Shown: piece after piece, positions 1 through 8,916 of the stretch | Layout: each line of letters begins with the position of its first letter | Position numbering within the stretch: position 1 is the first letter of the stretch | Assembly: GCA_947495795.1 (NCBI GenBank) | Contig: CANMAI010000014.1 | Coordinates: 37,091-101,090 of the forward strand | DNA length: 64,000 bases | Reading direction: 5' to 3' | Source of the DNA: an uncultured Paracoccaceae bacterium | GTDB lineage: Bacteria; Pseudomonadota; Alphaproteobacteria; Rhodobacterales; Rhodobacteraceae | The notes under the pieces: model-generated | What the model was told of the DNA's origin: nothing | Databases searched by the model: none | What the model saw: the letters and a program-made list of their open reading frames with translations, nothing else | Program-made: the position numbers and the translations under genes

Positions 1-1
1 T

Positions 2-505
2 TATCGCCAAGGTGCGCTCGAAGTTGATGAGGACATATCAATTCTGGAGAATATGACCGGGACAACTGGGGCCGCATGGTCAGACCCGGTCAAAGGTGGC
101 GAATTGGCAAGAGCCCAAATCGGACGCGGTGCAGACGTGATTTTTCAAGCGGCCGGAGGAACGGGAGTTGGTGTACTTCAGGCGGCCGCAGATGGCGGTA
201 TTCTAGGAATTGGCACCGACAGCAATCAGAACGGCCTCCACCCTGGGCAGGTTCTGACCTCAATGCTGAAAAGAGTCGATGTGGCAGTCTACTCGGCATT
301 GATGGCCGCTGATCAGGATGCATTTGAGCCGGGTGTAAGTTCTCTTGGACTTGCTGAGGGCGGCATCGACTGGGCAGACGACGAAAACAACAGTTCGCTC
401 ATTTCGGACGAGATGAGAGCCGCCGTTACAGAGGCTAAAGAGGCCATCATTTCTGGCGAAATCGTTGTCCATGACTATCGCACAGACGACAGCTGTCCGT
501 CCTGA
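2..505 (+). CDS. BMP family ABC transporter substrate-binding protein (5' truncated by window)
   Basis: This is the C-terminal part of a periplasmic lipoprotein of the BMP/PnrA/Med family, which binds nucleosides or related ligands for an ABC importer. The reading frame is open from the first bases of the window, so the start lies upstream. About 167 residues are visible. The stretches ADVIFQAAGGTGVGVLQAA and GILGIGTDSNQN are typical of the family's second lobe, where a Gly/Thr-rich loop and an Asp-Ser-Asn-Gln segment line the ligand cleft. The next gene is the matching ABC ATPase, whose possible starts lie around this stop codon, followed by two permeases, so this is the first visible gene of a complete importer operon. 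The exact ligand (nucleoside, purine or other) cannot be told from the fragment. Confidence 0.9.
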   Translation, partial: YRQGALEVDEDISILENMTGTTGAAWSDPVKGGELARAQIGRGADVIFQAAGGTGVGVLQAAADGGILGIGTDSNQNGLHPGQVLTSMLKRVDVAVYSALMAADQDAFEPGVSSLGLAEGGIDWADDENNSSLISDEMRAAVTEAKEAIISGEIVVHDYRTDDSCPS

Positions 506-515
506 CCGCAATTCA

Positions 516-2105
516 ATGGATCAAATATTGTCGACAAAGGAGCGGTTGCAACCAACCGCTCCAGCAATTTCGCTTAAGGGCATAAACAAGGCGTTCGGCC
601 TTGTACAAGCCAACAGGAATGTCAATCTGAGCGTCGCGCCCGGCACCATTCACGGGATCGTCGGTGAGAACGGCGCAGGCAAATCCACGCTGATGTCCAT
701 TTTATACGGGTTTTATCAGGCCGATAGCGGATCCATTTTCATAAATGGAAGGGAGCGTCGCATTGTTTCGTCAACTGACGCGATCAACGCTGGTGTCGGC
801 ATGGTCCACCAGCACTTTATGTTGGTCAGACCGTTTACCTCACTTGAAAACATTGTTCTGGGGGCCGAGGGCGGACCATTTCTTGGCAATGCTTTGAAGC
901 AAGCCCGGACACTACTGAAACAAATTACCGCGGAGTACGGTCTGGACGTTGATCCGGATGCCGTTGTTGAAGACTTACCCGTCGGTGCGCAGCAAAGAGT
1001 CGAAATTCTCAAGGCCCTCTATCGCAAAGCGGATCTGTTGATCCTTGATGAGCCAACCAGCGTCTTGACCCCCTCAGAAGCGGACCATCTGTTTCGCTTG
1101 TTGAACGGGCTGCGCGACAGCGGAAAGACGGTCATATTCATCACCCACAAGCTGCGGGAGATTATCGAACTTACTGATACCGTTTCAGTCATGCGCGCTG
1201 GCGAGATGTCTGAGGTTATTCAAACGTCAAGAACCAGTATCCCCGAACTAGCCGAGCGGATGGTCGGCCGTATTGTTCAATTTGAACGCGAAAAGGACCC
1301 AGCTCGCATTGGGAAGACCGTCCTGAGCGTTCGCAACGCTTCAGTGAAAGTGGACGGTGTAGCACGCCTCAAGAATATCGATCTCGAAGTGAGAGCCGGT
1401 GAGGTTTTGGGGATCGCCGGCGTTGCCGGAAATGGCCAGACAGAACTCCTCGAATGCCTCTCTGGTATGAGGGCTTTAGACGATGGTTCGATCATACTGT
1501 CTGGACAATCGCTTGCTGCGACGGGATCATCTCTCGTTCGATTTCTTCGGGCATCTGGCGTCGGCCACATTCCCGAAGACCGTCACAAGCATGGACTAGT
1601 GGCGCCGTTCATGGCTTGGGAAAATTGTGCGCTTGGCCATCACCGCAAATCAGAGTTCAGACGCGGACCCTTGATGGACATCACCTCAATGCAGGCGGAT
1701 GCAGGGGCTAAGTTTGAGGCATTCGATGTTCGTCCTCGCGACATATTCCTCAAAACCGCGAACTTCTCCGGCGGCAATCAACAGAAAATAGTCGTTGCAA
1801 GAGAGATCGCCGAAAATCCAGATTTGCTGCTGGTCGGCCAACCAACGCGAGGTGTCGATATTGGCGCAATCGAGTTCATTCACAACCAGATATTGGAGTT
1901 GAGGGCGGCGGGAAAGGCAATCTTGCTGGTCTCGGTCGAGTTGGATGAAATCCTCGCCCTGTCAGATCGAATTTCGGTGATGTTCGACGGTCGGATCTCC
2001 GGCACCAGGTTGGCGAGCGAAACCAACGAGAGCGACCTTGGGCAATTGATGGGTGGCGTTGACAATCGTGAGGGCGTGCATGCCACAACTCCCAAGATGG
2101 GCTGA
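516..2105 (+). CDS. BMP-type ABC transporter ATP-binding protein (two ABC domains)
   Basis: This is the energising subunit of a nucleoside/sugar-type importer (YufO/NupA-like), with two ABC cassettes in one chain. The first domain has Walker A GENGAGKST near residue 50, the degenerate signature LPVGAQQR and Walker B LLILDEPT. The second has signature FSGGNQQK and the altered Walker B LLLVGQPTRGVD, the usual asymmetric pattern of this subfamily, in which the second site is degenerate. The ATG at 516 gives a product of usual length, about 529 residues. An in-frame TTG at 465 and an ATG at 471 would overlap the upstream gene and are possible. The gene overlaps the following permease, so translation is probably coupled. 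Confidence 0.93.
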   Translation: MDQILSTKERLQPTAPAISLKGINKAFGLVQANRNVNLSVAPGTIHGIVGENGAGKSTLMSILYGFYQADSGSIFINGRERRIVSSTDAINAGVGMVHQHFMLVRPFTSLENIVLGAEGGPFLGNALKQARTLLKQITAEYGLDVDPDAVVEDLPVGAQQRVEILKALYRKADLLILDEPTSVLTPSEADHLFRLLNGLRDSGKTVIFITHKLREIIELTDTVSVMRAGEMSEVIQTSRTSIPELAERMVGRIVQFEREKDPARIGKTVLSVRNASVKVDGVARLKNIDLEVRAGEVLGIAGVAGNGQTELLECLSGMRALDDGSIILSGQSLAATGSSLVRFLRASGVGHIPEDRHKHGLVAPFMAWENCALGHHRKSEFRRGPLMDITSMQADAGAKFEAFDVRPRDIFLKTANFSGGNQQKIVVAREIAENPDLLLVGQPTRGVDIGAIEFIHNQILELRAAGKAILLVSVELDEILALSDRISVMFDGRISGTRLASETNESDLGQLMGGVDNREGVHATTPKMG

Positions 2106-3183
2106 AAACGTCCTCGTTCCAATCCTGAGTGTCGGGCTGGCAGTTCTGTTCTCGGCTCTGGCGGTTCTCTCAATTGGAGAGTCGCCTTTGCAGGCTGTTC
2201 AAGTCCTGTCCTATGGAGCGTTTGGCAATCCATACAATTTTGGTTTTACGCTCTACTACACTACGAATTTCATATTTACAGGACTGGCCGTGTCAGTCGC
2301 CTTTCACGCCGGCTTGTTCAATATTGGCGGAGAAGGACAGGCCCTGTTTGGAGGTATCGGGGCGGCCTTGGCGGGCCTGTGGCTCGATAGCACGAACTGG
2401 ATCATCGTTCTGATTATTGGCCTGGGAGCCTCAATAGCCTTTGGGTCTCTTTGGGCGGCCGTTCCGGCGTTCCTTTTGGCAACGCGCGGATCGAACATTG
2501 TTATCACGACAATCATGTTCAACTACATTGCTGCAGGCCTGTTAGTTGCTCTGTTGAGTAATGTCCTCAAACCTACGGGCTCGGATGCTCCTCGAACACG
2601 CCAGTTTGCACAAGACTCCCACGTCCCACGCCTGGACCAGGTTATCAACTGGTGGGGGTTCGACATTGCCCGCATAGAGGCCAACATCATCTTCCTGGTT
2701 GCGCTGCTAGCCGCAGTGGGCGTTTGGCTGTTTCTCTATCGATCACGGCTTGGTTACGAGGTCCGCATGTTTGGGCATAGCAACAGCGTCAGCGACTATT
2801 CGGGACAATCAAGTTTCAAGATCACAATGATCGCGATGGCGATCTCAGGTGGTCTGGCAGGGTTGATGGCAACCAACGCCGTTTTGGGTCAACAGCATCA
2901 ACTCTCGTTGGGCTTCGTCGGCGGGGCCGGATTTACAGGCATCGCGGTTTCCTTGATCGGGCGATCACATCCCTTGGGTATCGTTCTTGCGGCCTTGTTA
3001 TTCGGTGCGCTGTTCCAGGGGGGAGCAGAACTCTCCTTCGAGATACCGGCTATCCCTACCAAGATGATTATTGTGATTCAGGCCCTGGTTATCCTGTTTG
3101 TCGGCGCGATGGAAAACCTCATCCGTTATCCAACGGTCGCGTTGTTAACGATGTTCAGAACCAGGAACGGTCGATGGATCTAG
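2080..3183 (+). CDS. BMP-type ABC transporter permease (YufP-like)
   Basis: This integral inner-membrane permease belongs to the BPD_transp_2 family and is the first of two that form the translocation channel of the importer. The chain is highly hydrophobic with about eight to ten predicted membrane segments. It carries the family stretch FNIGGEGQALFGG near residue 80, and its central loop before TPxxTRQ-like residues is usual for YufP homologues. I chose the ATG at 2080 (MPQLPRWAENV). An upstream GTG at 2053 would add nine residues inside the ATPase gene. It overlaps the ATPase gene by about 26 bases and the next permease by 10, which shows a compact operon. Confidence 0.92.
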   Translation: MPQLPRWAENVLVPILSVGLAVLFSALAVLSIGESPLQAVQVLSYGAFGNPYNFGFTLYYTTNFIFTGLAVSVAFHAGLFNIGGEGQALFGGIGAALAGLWLDSTNWIIVLIIGLGASIAFGSLWAAVPAFLLATRGSNIVITTIMFNYIAAGLLVALLSNVLKPTGSDAPRTRQFAQDSHVPRLDQVINWWGFDIARIEANIIFLVALLAAVGVWLFLYRSRLGYEVRMFGHSNSVSDYSGQSSFKITMIAMAISGGLAGLMATNAVLGQQHQLSLGFVGGAGFTGIAVSLIGRSHPLGIVLAALLFGALFQGGAELSFEIPAIPTKMIIVIQALVILFVGAMENLIRYPTVALLTMFRTRNGRWI

Positions 3184-4133
3184 ATCTGATCGCGCAAGTG
3201 TTTGCCTCAGCAACGCGCCTGGCGACCCCAATCCTGTTGGCGTGCCTTGCGGGATTGTTTTCCGAACGGGCAGGCATTCTTGATATCGGTCTTGAGGGGA
3301 AAATGATGATTGCGGCTTTCGCCGCTGCTGCAACGGCGAGCCTGACAGGAAGCCCAGTGTTTGGCCTATGCGCCGCAATATCTGCATCTCTCGCCTTCGC
3401 GTTGCTGCATGGGTTTGCCTCCATCACGCTGCGAGGAAACCAACTGATATCAGGGGTGTCGATCAACATGTTTGCTCTTGGCATCGCGGGTTTGACTGGT
3501 TCAGCTCTTTTCGGCTTGAGCGGCCGCACACCGAACCTCACCAGCGAACAGCGCTTCAGCAACCTATGCCTGCCGTTTCACAGTGACCTCGGCGTCATCT
3601 ATCGTGATGTCGTTTCGGGCCATAGCGCCATAGTTTACGTCGCCTTTGGATGCGTTTTGGGAACCTGGTGGCTGGTTTACAAGACAAGGTTTGGCCTGCG
3701 CCTGCGAGCCGCTGGCGAGGCTCCGGACGCGGTCGAGACAGCAGGCATCAGCGTGGCCCGTGTTCGATACTATGCGGTCGCAATTGGCGGTGTTCTCTGC
3801 GGGATCGCCGGAGCTCATCTGTCGATTGCTCTATCAGCCGGCTATACGGAAGCCATGACTGCAGACCGAGGATTCATTGCGTTGGCGGCGCTGATCTTTG
3901 CGAAATGGCGCCCCTTTGCTGCGCTGTTCACTTGTCTGTTGTTTGGATTTGTCCAGGCAATCGGCTTCCAGATTGAAGGAGTCGTGGAAATCGATAATCG
4001 TTGGCTCACAACTCTTGTCGAGTTCCTGGAAGCCTCGTTTCCTTACATTATGACAGTTATTGTGCTTGCAGGGTTCGTTGGCAAAGCAACACCATCTGCT
4101 GCAGGAGGCATCCCATACACCAAGGAACGCTAG
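3174..4133 (+). CDS. BMP-type ABC transporter permease (YufQ-like)
   Basis: This is the second permease of the importer, 319 residues, of the BPD_transp_2 family. It is made of hydrophobic membrane segments, with the family stretch GILDIGLEGKMM near residue 35 and the cytoplasmic coupling region TRFGLRLRAAGEAPDAVETAGI near residue 175. The latter contains the Ala-Gly-Glu-x-Pro motif expected to contact the ATPase. It starts within the end of the preceding gene. It closes the transporter operon: 290 bases without a convincing gene follow before the next start, and no accompanying enzyme is encoded immediately downstream. Confidence 0.92.
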   Translation: MDLDLIAQVFASATRLATPILLACLAGLFSERAGILDIGLEGKMMIAAFAAAATASLTGSPVFGLCAAISASLAFALLHGFASITLRGNQLISGVSINMFALGIAGLTGSALFGLSGRTPNLTSEQRFSNLCLPFHSDLGVIYRDVVSGHSAIVYVAFGCVLGTWWLVYKTRFGLRLRAAGEAPDAVETAGISVARVRYYAVAIGGVLCGIAGAHLSIALSAGYTEAMTADRGFIALAALIFAKWRPFAALFTCLLFGFVQAIGFQIEGVVEIDNRWLTTLVEFLEASFPYIMTVIVLAGFVGKATPSAAGGIPYTKER

Positions 4134-4424
4134 GGGGTCGAATTCCAGATAGTCTGAAATCCTTCGTTATGCCGTATGTTGGCTGTCACTTGGCCGACTG
4201 TTTCAGCTATGTAGATCTAGATATCAGAAAAGATACGGATATCTCGTCGTGTGTGGCAGGTATTTTGGTCCGATCTCAAACGTTAGTTTGTGAAACATGT
4301 TGATCGGGTGTGGCCTTGTCTCGAAAGCTGATGGCTGCCAGTCTATCGACTTGGAAGGGAATGCCCCGGTCTTGGCACGGGTCGAAAAAGATCAGATCTA
4401 CTCTGAAATCAGCTTTGGAAAATC

Positions 4425-5168
4425 ATGAGCCGCCCGCCATTGGTAAACGTCGATGCACTGCAACATGCGATCTCTTCCAAGCTGAGTTGTTTGGGAGAGA
4501 CAACGCCCTACGCCGCCGATGCGAATGAACCTGATCCGCGCTATCTTGGATACGGCGTTAGGGCGCCCGAGATGAAGCGTTTTTTGACCAGTCTGAAGCC
4601 TGACTTTGCCGCCTTGGACACAGAACAGAAAGTTAACTTGGCCACGAACCTCATAGCTTCGGGGTATGGCGAACAAAAGAGTGTAGCTTTGGCTCTCCTT
4701 GAGGAGGTGCCTGAATACTTTACACCGGGGCGATTTGATCAGTTGGAAGACCTCGTAAGCGGCCTTCATGGCTGGAGCAAAATCGACGGTGTTACTAAGT
4801 TGTTTTTGCCAAGTATTCTACAACGGCATGAGCGTGAAATGATCGAACTCTTGAGCAGCTGGAATACCCACGGTGACCGATGGTTGCGCCGAGCGAGCGT
4901 CGTTTTATTCACGCGCAAGGTAGCGAAATCGGGCTTGTTCAAAGACGTCGCGCTTCGCCACTGCGATGTCTTGATCCGTGATGCTGAACACTTGGTGCAA
5001 ACCGGCGTTGGTTGGTGCCTCCGTGATCTTATGCGATGGCATAGAGAAGAAATTCTGCCCTATGTCGTTGATCTCAGAAGGATGGGTGTGAGTAGTAAAA
5101 TTACGCTCTATGCTCTACGGGACATCAAAGGCGAAGAGCGCAAAGCCGTTTTGCATCAGAACCTATAG
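4425..5168 (+). CDS. DNA alkylation repair protein (AlkD-like HEAT-repeat glycosylase)
   Basis: This 247-residue cytoplasmic protein of the AlkC/AlkD family (PF08713) excises alkylated bases from DNA using a superhelix of HEAT-like repeats. The family signature is seen in the stretches YLGYGVRAPEMKRF near residue 45, WLRRASVVLF near residue 150 and GVGWCLRDLMRW near residue 195, where Trp and Arg residues line the DNA-binding groove. Length matches the family. It is a stand-alone gene: the preceding transporter ends about 290 bases upstream and the next gene converges from the other strand. I recognise the family but cannot assign AlkC versus AlkD specificity. Confidence 0.85.
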   Translation: MSRPPLVNVDALQHAISSKLSCLGETTPYAADANEPDPRYLGYGVRAPEMKRFLTSLKPDFAALDTEQKVNLATNLIASGYGEQKSVALALLEEVPEYFTPGRFDQLEDLVSGLHGWSKIDGVTKLFLPSILQRHEREMIELLSSWNTHGDRWLRRASVVLFTRKVAKSGLFKDVALRHCDVLIRDAEHLVQTGVGWCLRDLMRWHREEILPYVVDLRRMGVSSKITLYALRDIKGEERKAVLHQNL

Positions 5169-5359
5169 AGTCATAGAATAGGAACCGAGTGCCGAAAATG
5201 GTGCGCAGCGCAGCTTCTGTCAATCTGGGCTCTCTAGAACCTTAGCTGGGCGTCGTATAGACGGAAGTTATGGCATTACGGAGGATTTCTCTCTCTCGCG
5301 CAAATGACCCGATGCGTGCTTCTTAAAGGGTAGATCAGTCGAAAATCTATATCAACTTG

Positions 5360-6271
5360 TCACGTCTGAAACGCCGACTTTGCTTTATTCACAAGGAAGT
5401 CCTTCATCACGCGTGTTTTAGGTGGAAGGTATTCCCGATTTGAGTACATCGCATGGACACTAAGTGGGGGCACCTCGAACTCTTCCAAGACGCGGACAAG
5501 CTCACCGGAGTTCAGTTCGGCGACATAAGCGAATTCCGGTATCCGCGTAATCCCACGTCCACCCATGACCAGCATTCTTTCCATATGCGCTTCATTGCAT
5601 CTAACCTTCATGGGTGCATCGATTTTGATCGACCGGCCGTCGTCTTGCGAGTAGTCCCAATTGTTGACAATGTCGTGGCTGGCGAACGTGATCAAATGGT
5701 GCTCGGACAGATCAGACGGGTGCTGGGGCACCCCATGTTCGGCCAGGTAACCCGGCGTGGCGACTGTCGGCAGCGAAGTTCTAAAGAGCTCGCGCGCGAT
5801 CAGGCTTGAGTCGGGCAACTGGCCAATTCGCACGATCAGATCATAGCTTTCGGCCACCATGTCAACATGTCGGTCTGATACGTCGACATTGAGTGTGATG
5901 TCTGGGAATTTCTCCAAAAATTCTGGCATCCAGGCACTGAAACATCCCTGCGCAAAGATCACCGGCACACTCACTTTCAACTCGCCATAGGGCCGGTCAC
6001 CGAGGGTTTGAAGTTTTGTCTCGATGACCCTTGCGTCCAACAAGATGCGTCGCGCGTTTTCATAGTAGACCCGTCCTGTCTCTGTCAGACTGATTTTGCG
6101 TGTGGTTCTGTTAAGCAGCCGAGAACAAAGCCGTGTCTCAAGGCGCGTAAGCTCCTTGCTGACATAGGAAGTTGTGTGTCCCAGGCGGCTTGCTGCTGCA
6201 GTAAGACTCTGCAACTCGACGACCGCGCAGAACAACACCATGCCGTCTAGTAAGTGCTTGTTATCTTCCAA
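5360..6271 (-). CDS. LysR family transcriptional regulator
   Basis: This is a 303-residue LysR-type regulator. It has an N-terminal winged helix-turn-helix (residues about 10-65, with LTAAASRLGHTTSYVSKEL as the recognition region), a linker helix, and a periplasmic-binding-like effector domain. The domain character, including the N-terminal SLTAAASRLG and C-terminal RVLEEFEVPPLSVHAMYSNREYLPPK stretches, resembles the CrgA/DsdC-like subgroup (PRK09801-like) that often controls neighbouring oxidoreductases. The start is probably TTG at 6271; an internal ATG ten codons in (MVLFCAVVEL) is an alternative. No divergent target gene sits next to it, so its target is unclear. Confidence 0.93.
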   Translation of the reverse strand: MEDNKHLLDGMVLFCAVVELQSLTAAASRLGHTTSYVSKELTRLETRLCSRLLNRTTRKISLTETGRVYYENARRILLDARVIETKLQTLGDRPYGELKVSVPVIFAQGCFSAWMPEFLEKFPDITLNVDVSDRHVDMVAESYDLIVRIGQLPDSSLIARELFRTSLPTVATPGYLAEHGVPQHPSDLSEHHLITFASHDIVNNWDYSQDDGRSIKIDAPMKVRCNEAHMERMLVMGGRGITRIPEFAYVAELNSGELVRVLEEFEVPPLSVHAMYSNREYLPPKTRVMKDFLVNKAKSAFQT

Positions 6272-6552
6272 TCAATGCTCTCTTCTGTTCTTGTTTGGCA
6301 ATGGTATTCATATTTTGTCTGGCGGCGTGGAAGGCAATCCACCTCAAGACCGCAATGTGAATTCGGCGAAAATTTGCGTCGGCGCGGGGCGAAGAGGCGT
6401 CTGGACCTCATTCAATGCCGCGAGACTACCGGTTTTGGAATTGCAAGAGCCCTGGAAGACGCGATCAATGTCAGACTTTTCGGTGAGCCCTTAGCGTCAT
6501 GACAGCGACGCTATGTCAAGCAGCATAGTTAAGCCTGCGCAAACACAATACA

Positions 6553-6777
6553 TCAAGCGTCCAAACAGTGATCTTGGCCGCGATCAGGGCTTCCGTCGAA
6601 GATATCCTCGATCTGTCTTTCAAACAGATTGGCAATCTTGAATGCCAAGGGTAGCGATGGATCGTAACGCCCCGCCTCAATTGCATTGATGGTCTGGCGA
6701 GACACGTCGAGCTTCTCTCCTAGTACAGCTTGTGACCAACCAAACTCTGTACGTAGAGCCTTAAGAACGTTCTTCAT
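6553..6777 (-). CDS. XRE family helix-turn-helix transcriptional regulator
   Basis: This compact 74-residue DNA-binding protein consists of little more than a Cro/CI-type helix-turn-helix. The stretch LDVSRQTINAIEAGRYDPS is the classic recognition helix of the small XRE regulators, and the protein ends with the usual LFERQIEDIFD segment. Its ATG overlaps the stop of the upstream membrane-protein gene by one base (TGATG), so the two are translationally coupled. This arrangement of a short XRE regulator with a small four-helix membrane protein is common in bacteria. A near-perfect palindrome at the promoter of the pair suggests that this protein represses its own operon. Confidence 0.92.
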   Translation of the reverse strand: MKNVLKALRTEFGWSQAVLGEKLDVSRQTINAIEAGRYDPSLPLAFKIANLFERQIEDIFDGSPDRGQDHCLDA

Positions 6778-7175
6778 CAGAACGTGCCTTCTTTTTTGGA
6801 TATGAGCCCTACCGAGGTCGAGTAAGTAGTCAAGAAGATGGGCATCAACCAAAAGACTTGTAGCTTTGGCGCGTCAACCAACATCTCCAGTGTTCCCCAT
6901 CCTGTAGCCACAACCATGACACTGGCAATGCCGAAAAGAACAGCCTTGATCTGGATAAGGCGCAAATACTCGTCAATCTCATTGATGAAGCGCCAGTGGG
7001 CCCAAAAAATCGCCACCATTGCGACAATGGGAACGACGGCAAGACCATAGAGCGCATATGGAGACAGGGCCAGGTTTTCGGAAGCCCATATTGTGCCCAC
7101 CGAACCTACCAGGTACGCAACGATAGATGGGAAAAATACCTTGAAATAGCGGCGGGTTGCGAGTTCTGTTGTCAC
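6777..7175 (-). CDS. Small four-helix membrane protein partnered with an XRE regulator
   Basis: This 132-residue integral membrane protein has about four hydrophobic segments: residues about 10-30, 40-60, 75-95 and 105-125. It starts at GTG 7175 behind a good Shine-Dalgarno sequence (AAAGGAG). It is the first gene of a two-gene operon whose second gene encodes the XRE regulator, with which it overlaps by one base. Proteins of this type are found beside such regulators and may sense membrane or envelope conditions, or sequester the regulator, but no function is proven and I recognise no catalytic motif. Confidence 0.75.
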   Translation of the reverse strand: MTTELATRRYFKVFFPSIVAYLVGSVGTIWASENLALSPYALYGLAVVPIVAMVAIFWAHWRFINEIDEYLRLIQIKAVLFGIASVMVVATGWGTLEMLVDAPKLQVFWLMPIFLTTYSTSVGLISKKEGTF

Positions 7176-7190
7176 CTTGTTTCTCCTTTA

Positions 7191-7214
7191 ATATGGAAAG
7201 CTTACTTTACATAT
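7191..7214. promoter_or_regulatory. Palindromic operator upstream of XRE/membrane-protein operon
   Basis: A 24-base element has mirrored arms ATATG-x-AAAG and CTTT-x-CATAT around a four-base centre. It lies only 15-40 bases upstream of the GTG start of the membrane-protein gene, overlapping the expected promoter. The core AAAG-N4-CTTT is what I would expect for a dimeric small XRE repressor. Assignment to the neighbouring regulator is inference. Confidence 0.6.
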
Positions 7215-7627
7215 TGGCTCTCCGAGAGATGTCAAGTACCCTTTCCACCTTGCTACTTTTTGTTCAACGAAACGAAACTCAAGTGACTCGCACAATTCAG
7301 ATGCGGGATGGTTCACACTGGCCGAGTCTACTCCATTGCTATCAGGCAATAGCATGAGGCCCATCGCTCCATAGAACGATATTGAAAGGCCGCTTGCTTG
7401 CTTGCGCATTGCAGCGATTGCTTCCGTGGACCGGTCATTCGCTGCAACCTGAAGAACGACCAAGTTGGGCTCGCAGCGGTCATCTGACAGCTTCTGTCAG
7501 GTTCTTCGTGTAACGGCAGGCGTCTGCGGGACGAAGCGGACTGCCAATACTCTTGCTTGAGTGTTCGCTTGTTCAAAACGTAGGCTGTAGTGAGCCCGAA
7601 CTTGTTTCAAAATTGGAAAGATAGGTC
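7215..7627. other. Intergenic region with no supported gene
   Basis: About 410 bases lie between two divergent genes. Short open frames exist on the minus strand, but they have no recognisable protein motif and no good ribosome-binding site. The left edge carries the promoter and operator of the XRE operon; the right edge should hold the promoter of the ModA-like gene. Confidence 0.5.
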
Positions 7628-8299
7628 GTGACTGATGTAACTCGATTTGTCACTCCGGTGGCGCTTATTGATGTCATCAAAATGATCGCTCCTGAATTTG
7701 AGCGGTCAACTGGTTACAGACTAGAACTCTCAATCATGCTTAACCCAGAGGTACCAACCTACATCCTGGATGGGGCACCTTGGTCTCTTGCAGCGTCGAA
7801 CCCATGGCATCTGGAGGAGATCGAGATTGGCAAACGCGGACCAATTCTACCCCTTGGGCGATCACCTCTCGCGTTTGGTGCGTTGGGCCAAGGCAGGAAG
7901 GCAGCAACCGATGAGGCCGAAATTTCAAAGCTGCTTCACAGGTCGAAACGGATCGGAGTAACGGGTGCCGGAACAAGTGGTGAGACTTTTGCTCGGCTAT
8001 TGGATCGACTGGACCTAACTGAAGAAATGCGAAACCGCGTGATACCGTTGCAAGGGGGAGAACCTATGAGGAAGCTCTTGGCAGGAGAATTGGATCTTGC
8101 TGCACTTCCACTGACCAATGTTGCCCCAATCCCGGGCGTCCGCGCGGCAGCGATTTGTCCATGGGACATGGAGGTCCATATCGATCTGGCGCTCTGTCTT
8201 CATCCAGAGGCCTGCACTGGTTCGCACGCTTTCGTAGCTTGGCTTGTTTCTACTGCGCGCGACGCCACTCTGTCTGCGCTTGGCTTGCTGCGTGCCTAG
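7628..8299 (+). CDS. Substrate-binding-like (ModA-like fold) protein lacking a signal peptide
   Basis: This 223-residue protein resembles the periplasmic-binding-protein type 2 fold of ModA/extracellular solute-binding proteins. It has the N-terminal segment ALIDVIKMIAPEFERSTGY and the hinge-like region KRIGVTGAGTSGETFARLLDRL near residue 110, where ModA relatives have their second-lobe ligand loop. It starts at GTG 7628 directly with the mature-like domain, so no export signal is seen. A cytoplasmic role such as ligand sensing is therefore possible. No transporter gene stands beside it. A SnoaL-like gene converges on it from the right. Family assignment is moderate; the ligand is unknown. 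Confidence 0.6.
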   Translation: MTDVTRFVTPVALIDVIKMIAPEFERSTGYRLELSIMLNPEVPTYILDGAPWSLAASNPWHLEEIEIGKRGPILPLGRSPLAFGALGQGRKAATDEAEISKLLHRSKRIGVTGAGTSGETFARLLDRLDLTEEMRNRVIPLQGGEPMRKLLAGELDLAALPLTNVAPIPGVRAAAICPWDMEVHIDLALCLHPEACTGSHAFVAWLVSTARDATLSALGLLRA

Positions 8300-8356
8300 C
8301 AGACCGGCCGATCCATCTACTCAACAATTGGCAGTTCAGAGAATTTGACCGCGCGG

Positions 8357-8863
8357 CTATCCCGGATCGCGAGAAAGCAGGGCTGAGAAAGCTGCCGTGT
8401 CTAGGAATGCAATGACCTCTGTGACAACACCACCATCCATCTTGAAGATCCAGAGGTAGTTGTTTCTATAAACATCACCGGCTGCCGTTCTTCCTTCGCC
8501 ATCGAAATGAATGATAACCTCGTCACCATCTGCCCAAACACTGTGTACGGTGGGGCTGAGACCTTCGCTCATGCGTTCGCTGAAGGGTTCGACCGTGCGG
8601 GAGAGCAAGTCTACTTTTCCGTGGTACGTTCCCGATACCATTGGATCGAAACCTGTGATGGTCCAGATGACGTCATCGGCTAGGAGGTCGAACACGTTGA
8701 CTGTGCCCGCCTCCCAGCCTTTGAACGCGTCACCAACAATCTGTCGGTTTTCTTCTTCCATCGAGGAGTCTTCAGCGGCACTGGGAGAAAACCAAAGTGC
8801 TAGCATCAAACAAACGACGAGGCTCAAGCCACGCAGAATGGTAAGTCGGTAGGTCTTGGCCAT
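8357..8863 (-). CDS. Exported SnoaL/NTF2-like protein
   Basis: This is a nuclear-transport-factor-2/SnoaL-like domain protein of about 168 residues with an N-terminal Sec signal (hydrophobic core LSLVVCLMLALWF, cleavage near SAAEDS). The cone-shaped fold is recognisable from the pattern GWEAGTVNVFDLLADDVIWTI, HGKVDLL and the C-terminal strand VTEVIAFLDTAAFSALL. These proteins bind or isomerise small hydrophobic molecules. The start at 8863 has a GGAG ribosome-binding site; a further ATG at 8881 lies upstream. It is the last gene of a minus-strand operon with the Atu4866-like, carboxymuconolactone-decarboxylase-like and SDR genes, which suggests a shared small-molecule substrate. Confidence 0.85.
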   Translation of the reverse strand: MAKTYRLTILRGLSLVVCLMLALWFSPSAAEDSSMEEENRQIVGDAFKGWEAGTVNVFDLLADDVIWTITGFDPMVSGTYHGKVDLLSRTVEPFSERMSEGLSPTVHSVWADGDEVIIHFDGEGRTAAGDVYRNNYLWIFKMDGGVVTEVIAFLDTAAFSALLSRDPG

Positions 8864-8916
8864 TTTGATCTCCGGTCTCATATGCCGTTGACTTCACGGT
8901 GGATTGGGGAGGGGCG

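Noticed and set aside
7188..7576. Two short minus-strand frames in the gap before the ModA-like gene
   Set aside because: Compositionally non-protein-like, no ribosome-binding site, overlapping frames and no family resemblance.
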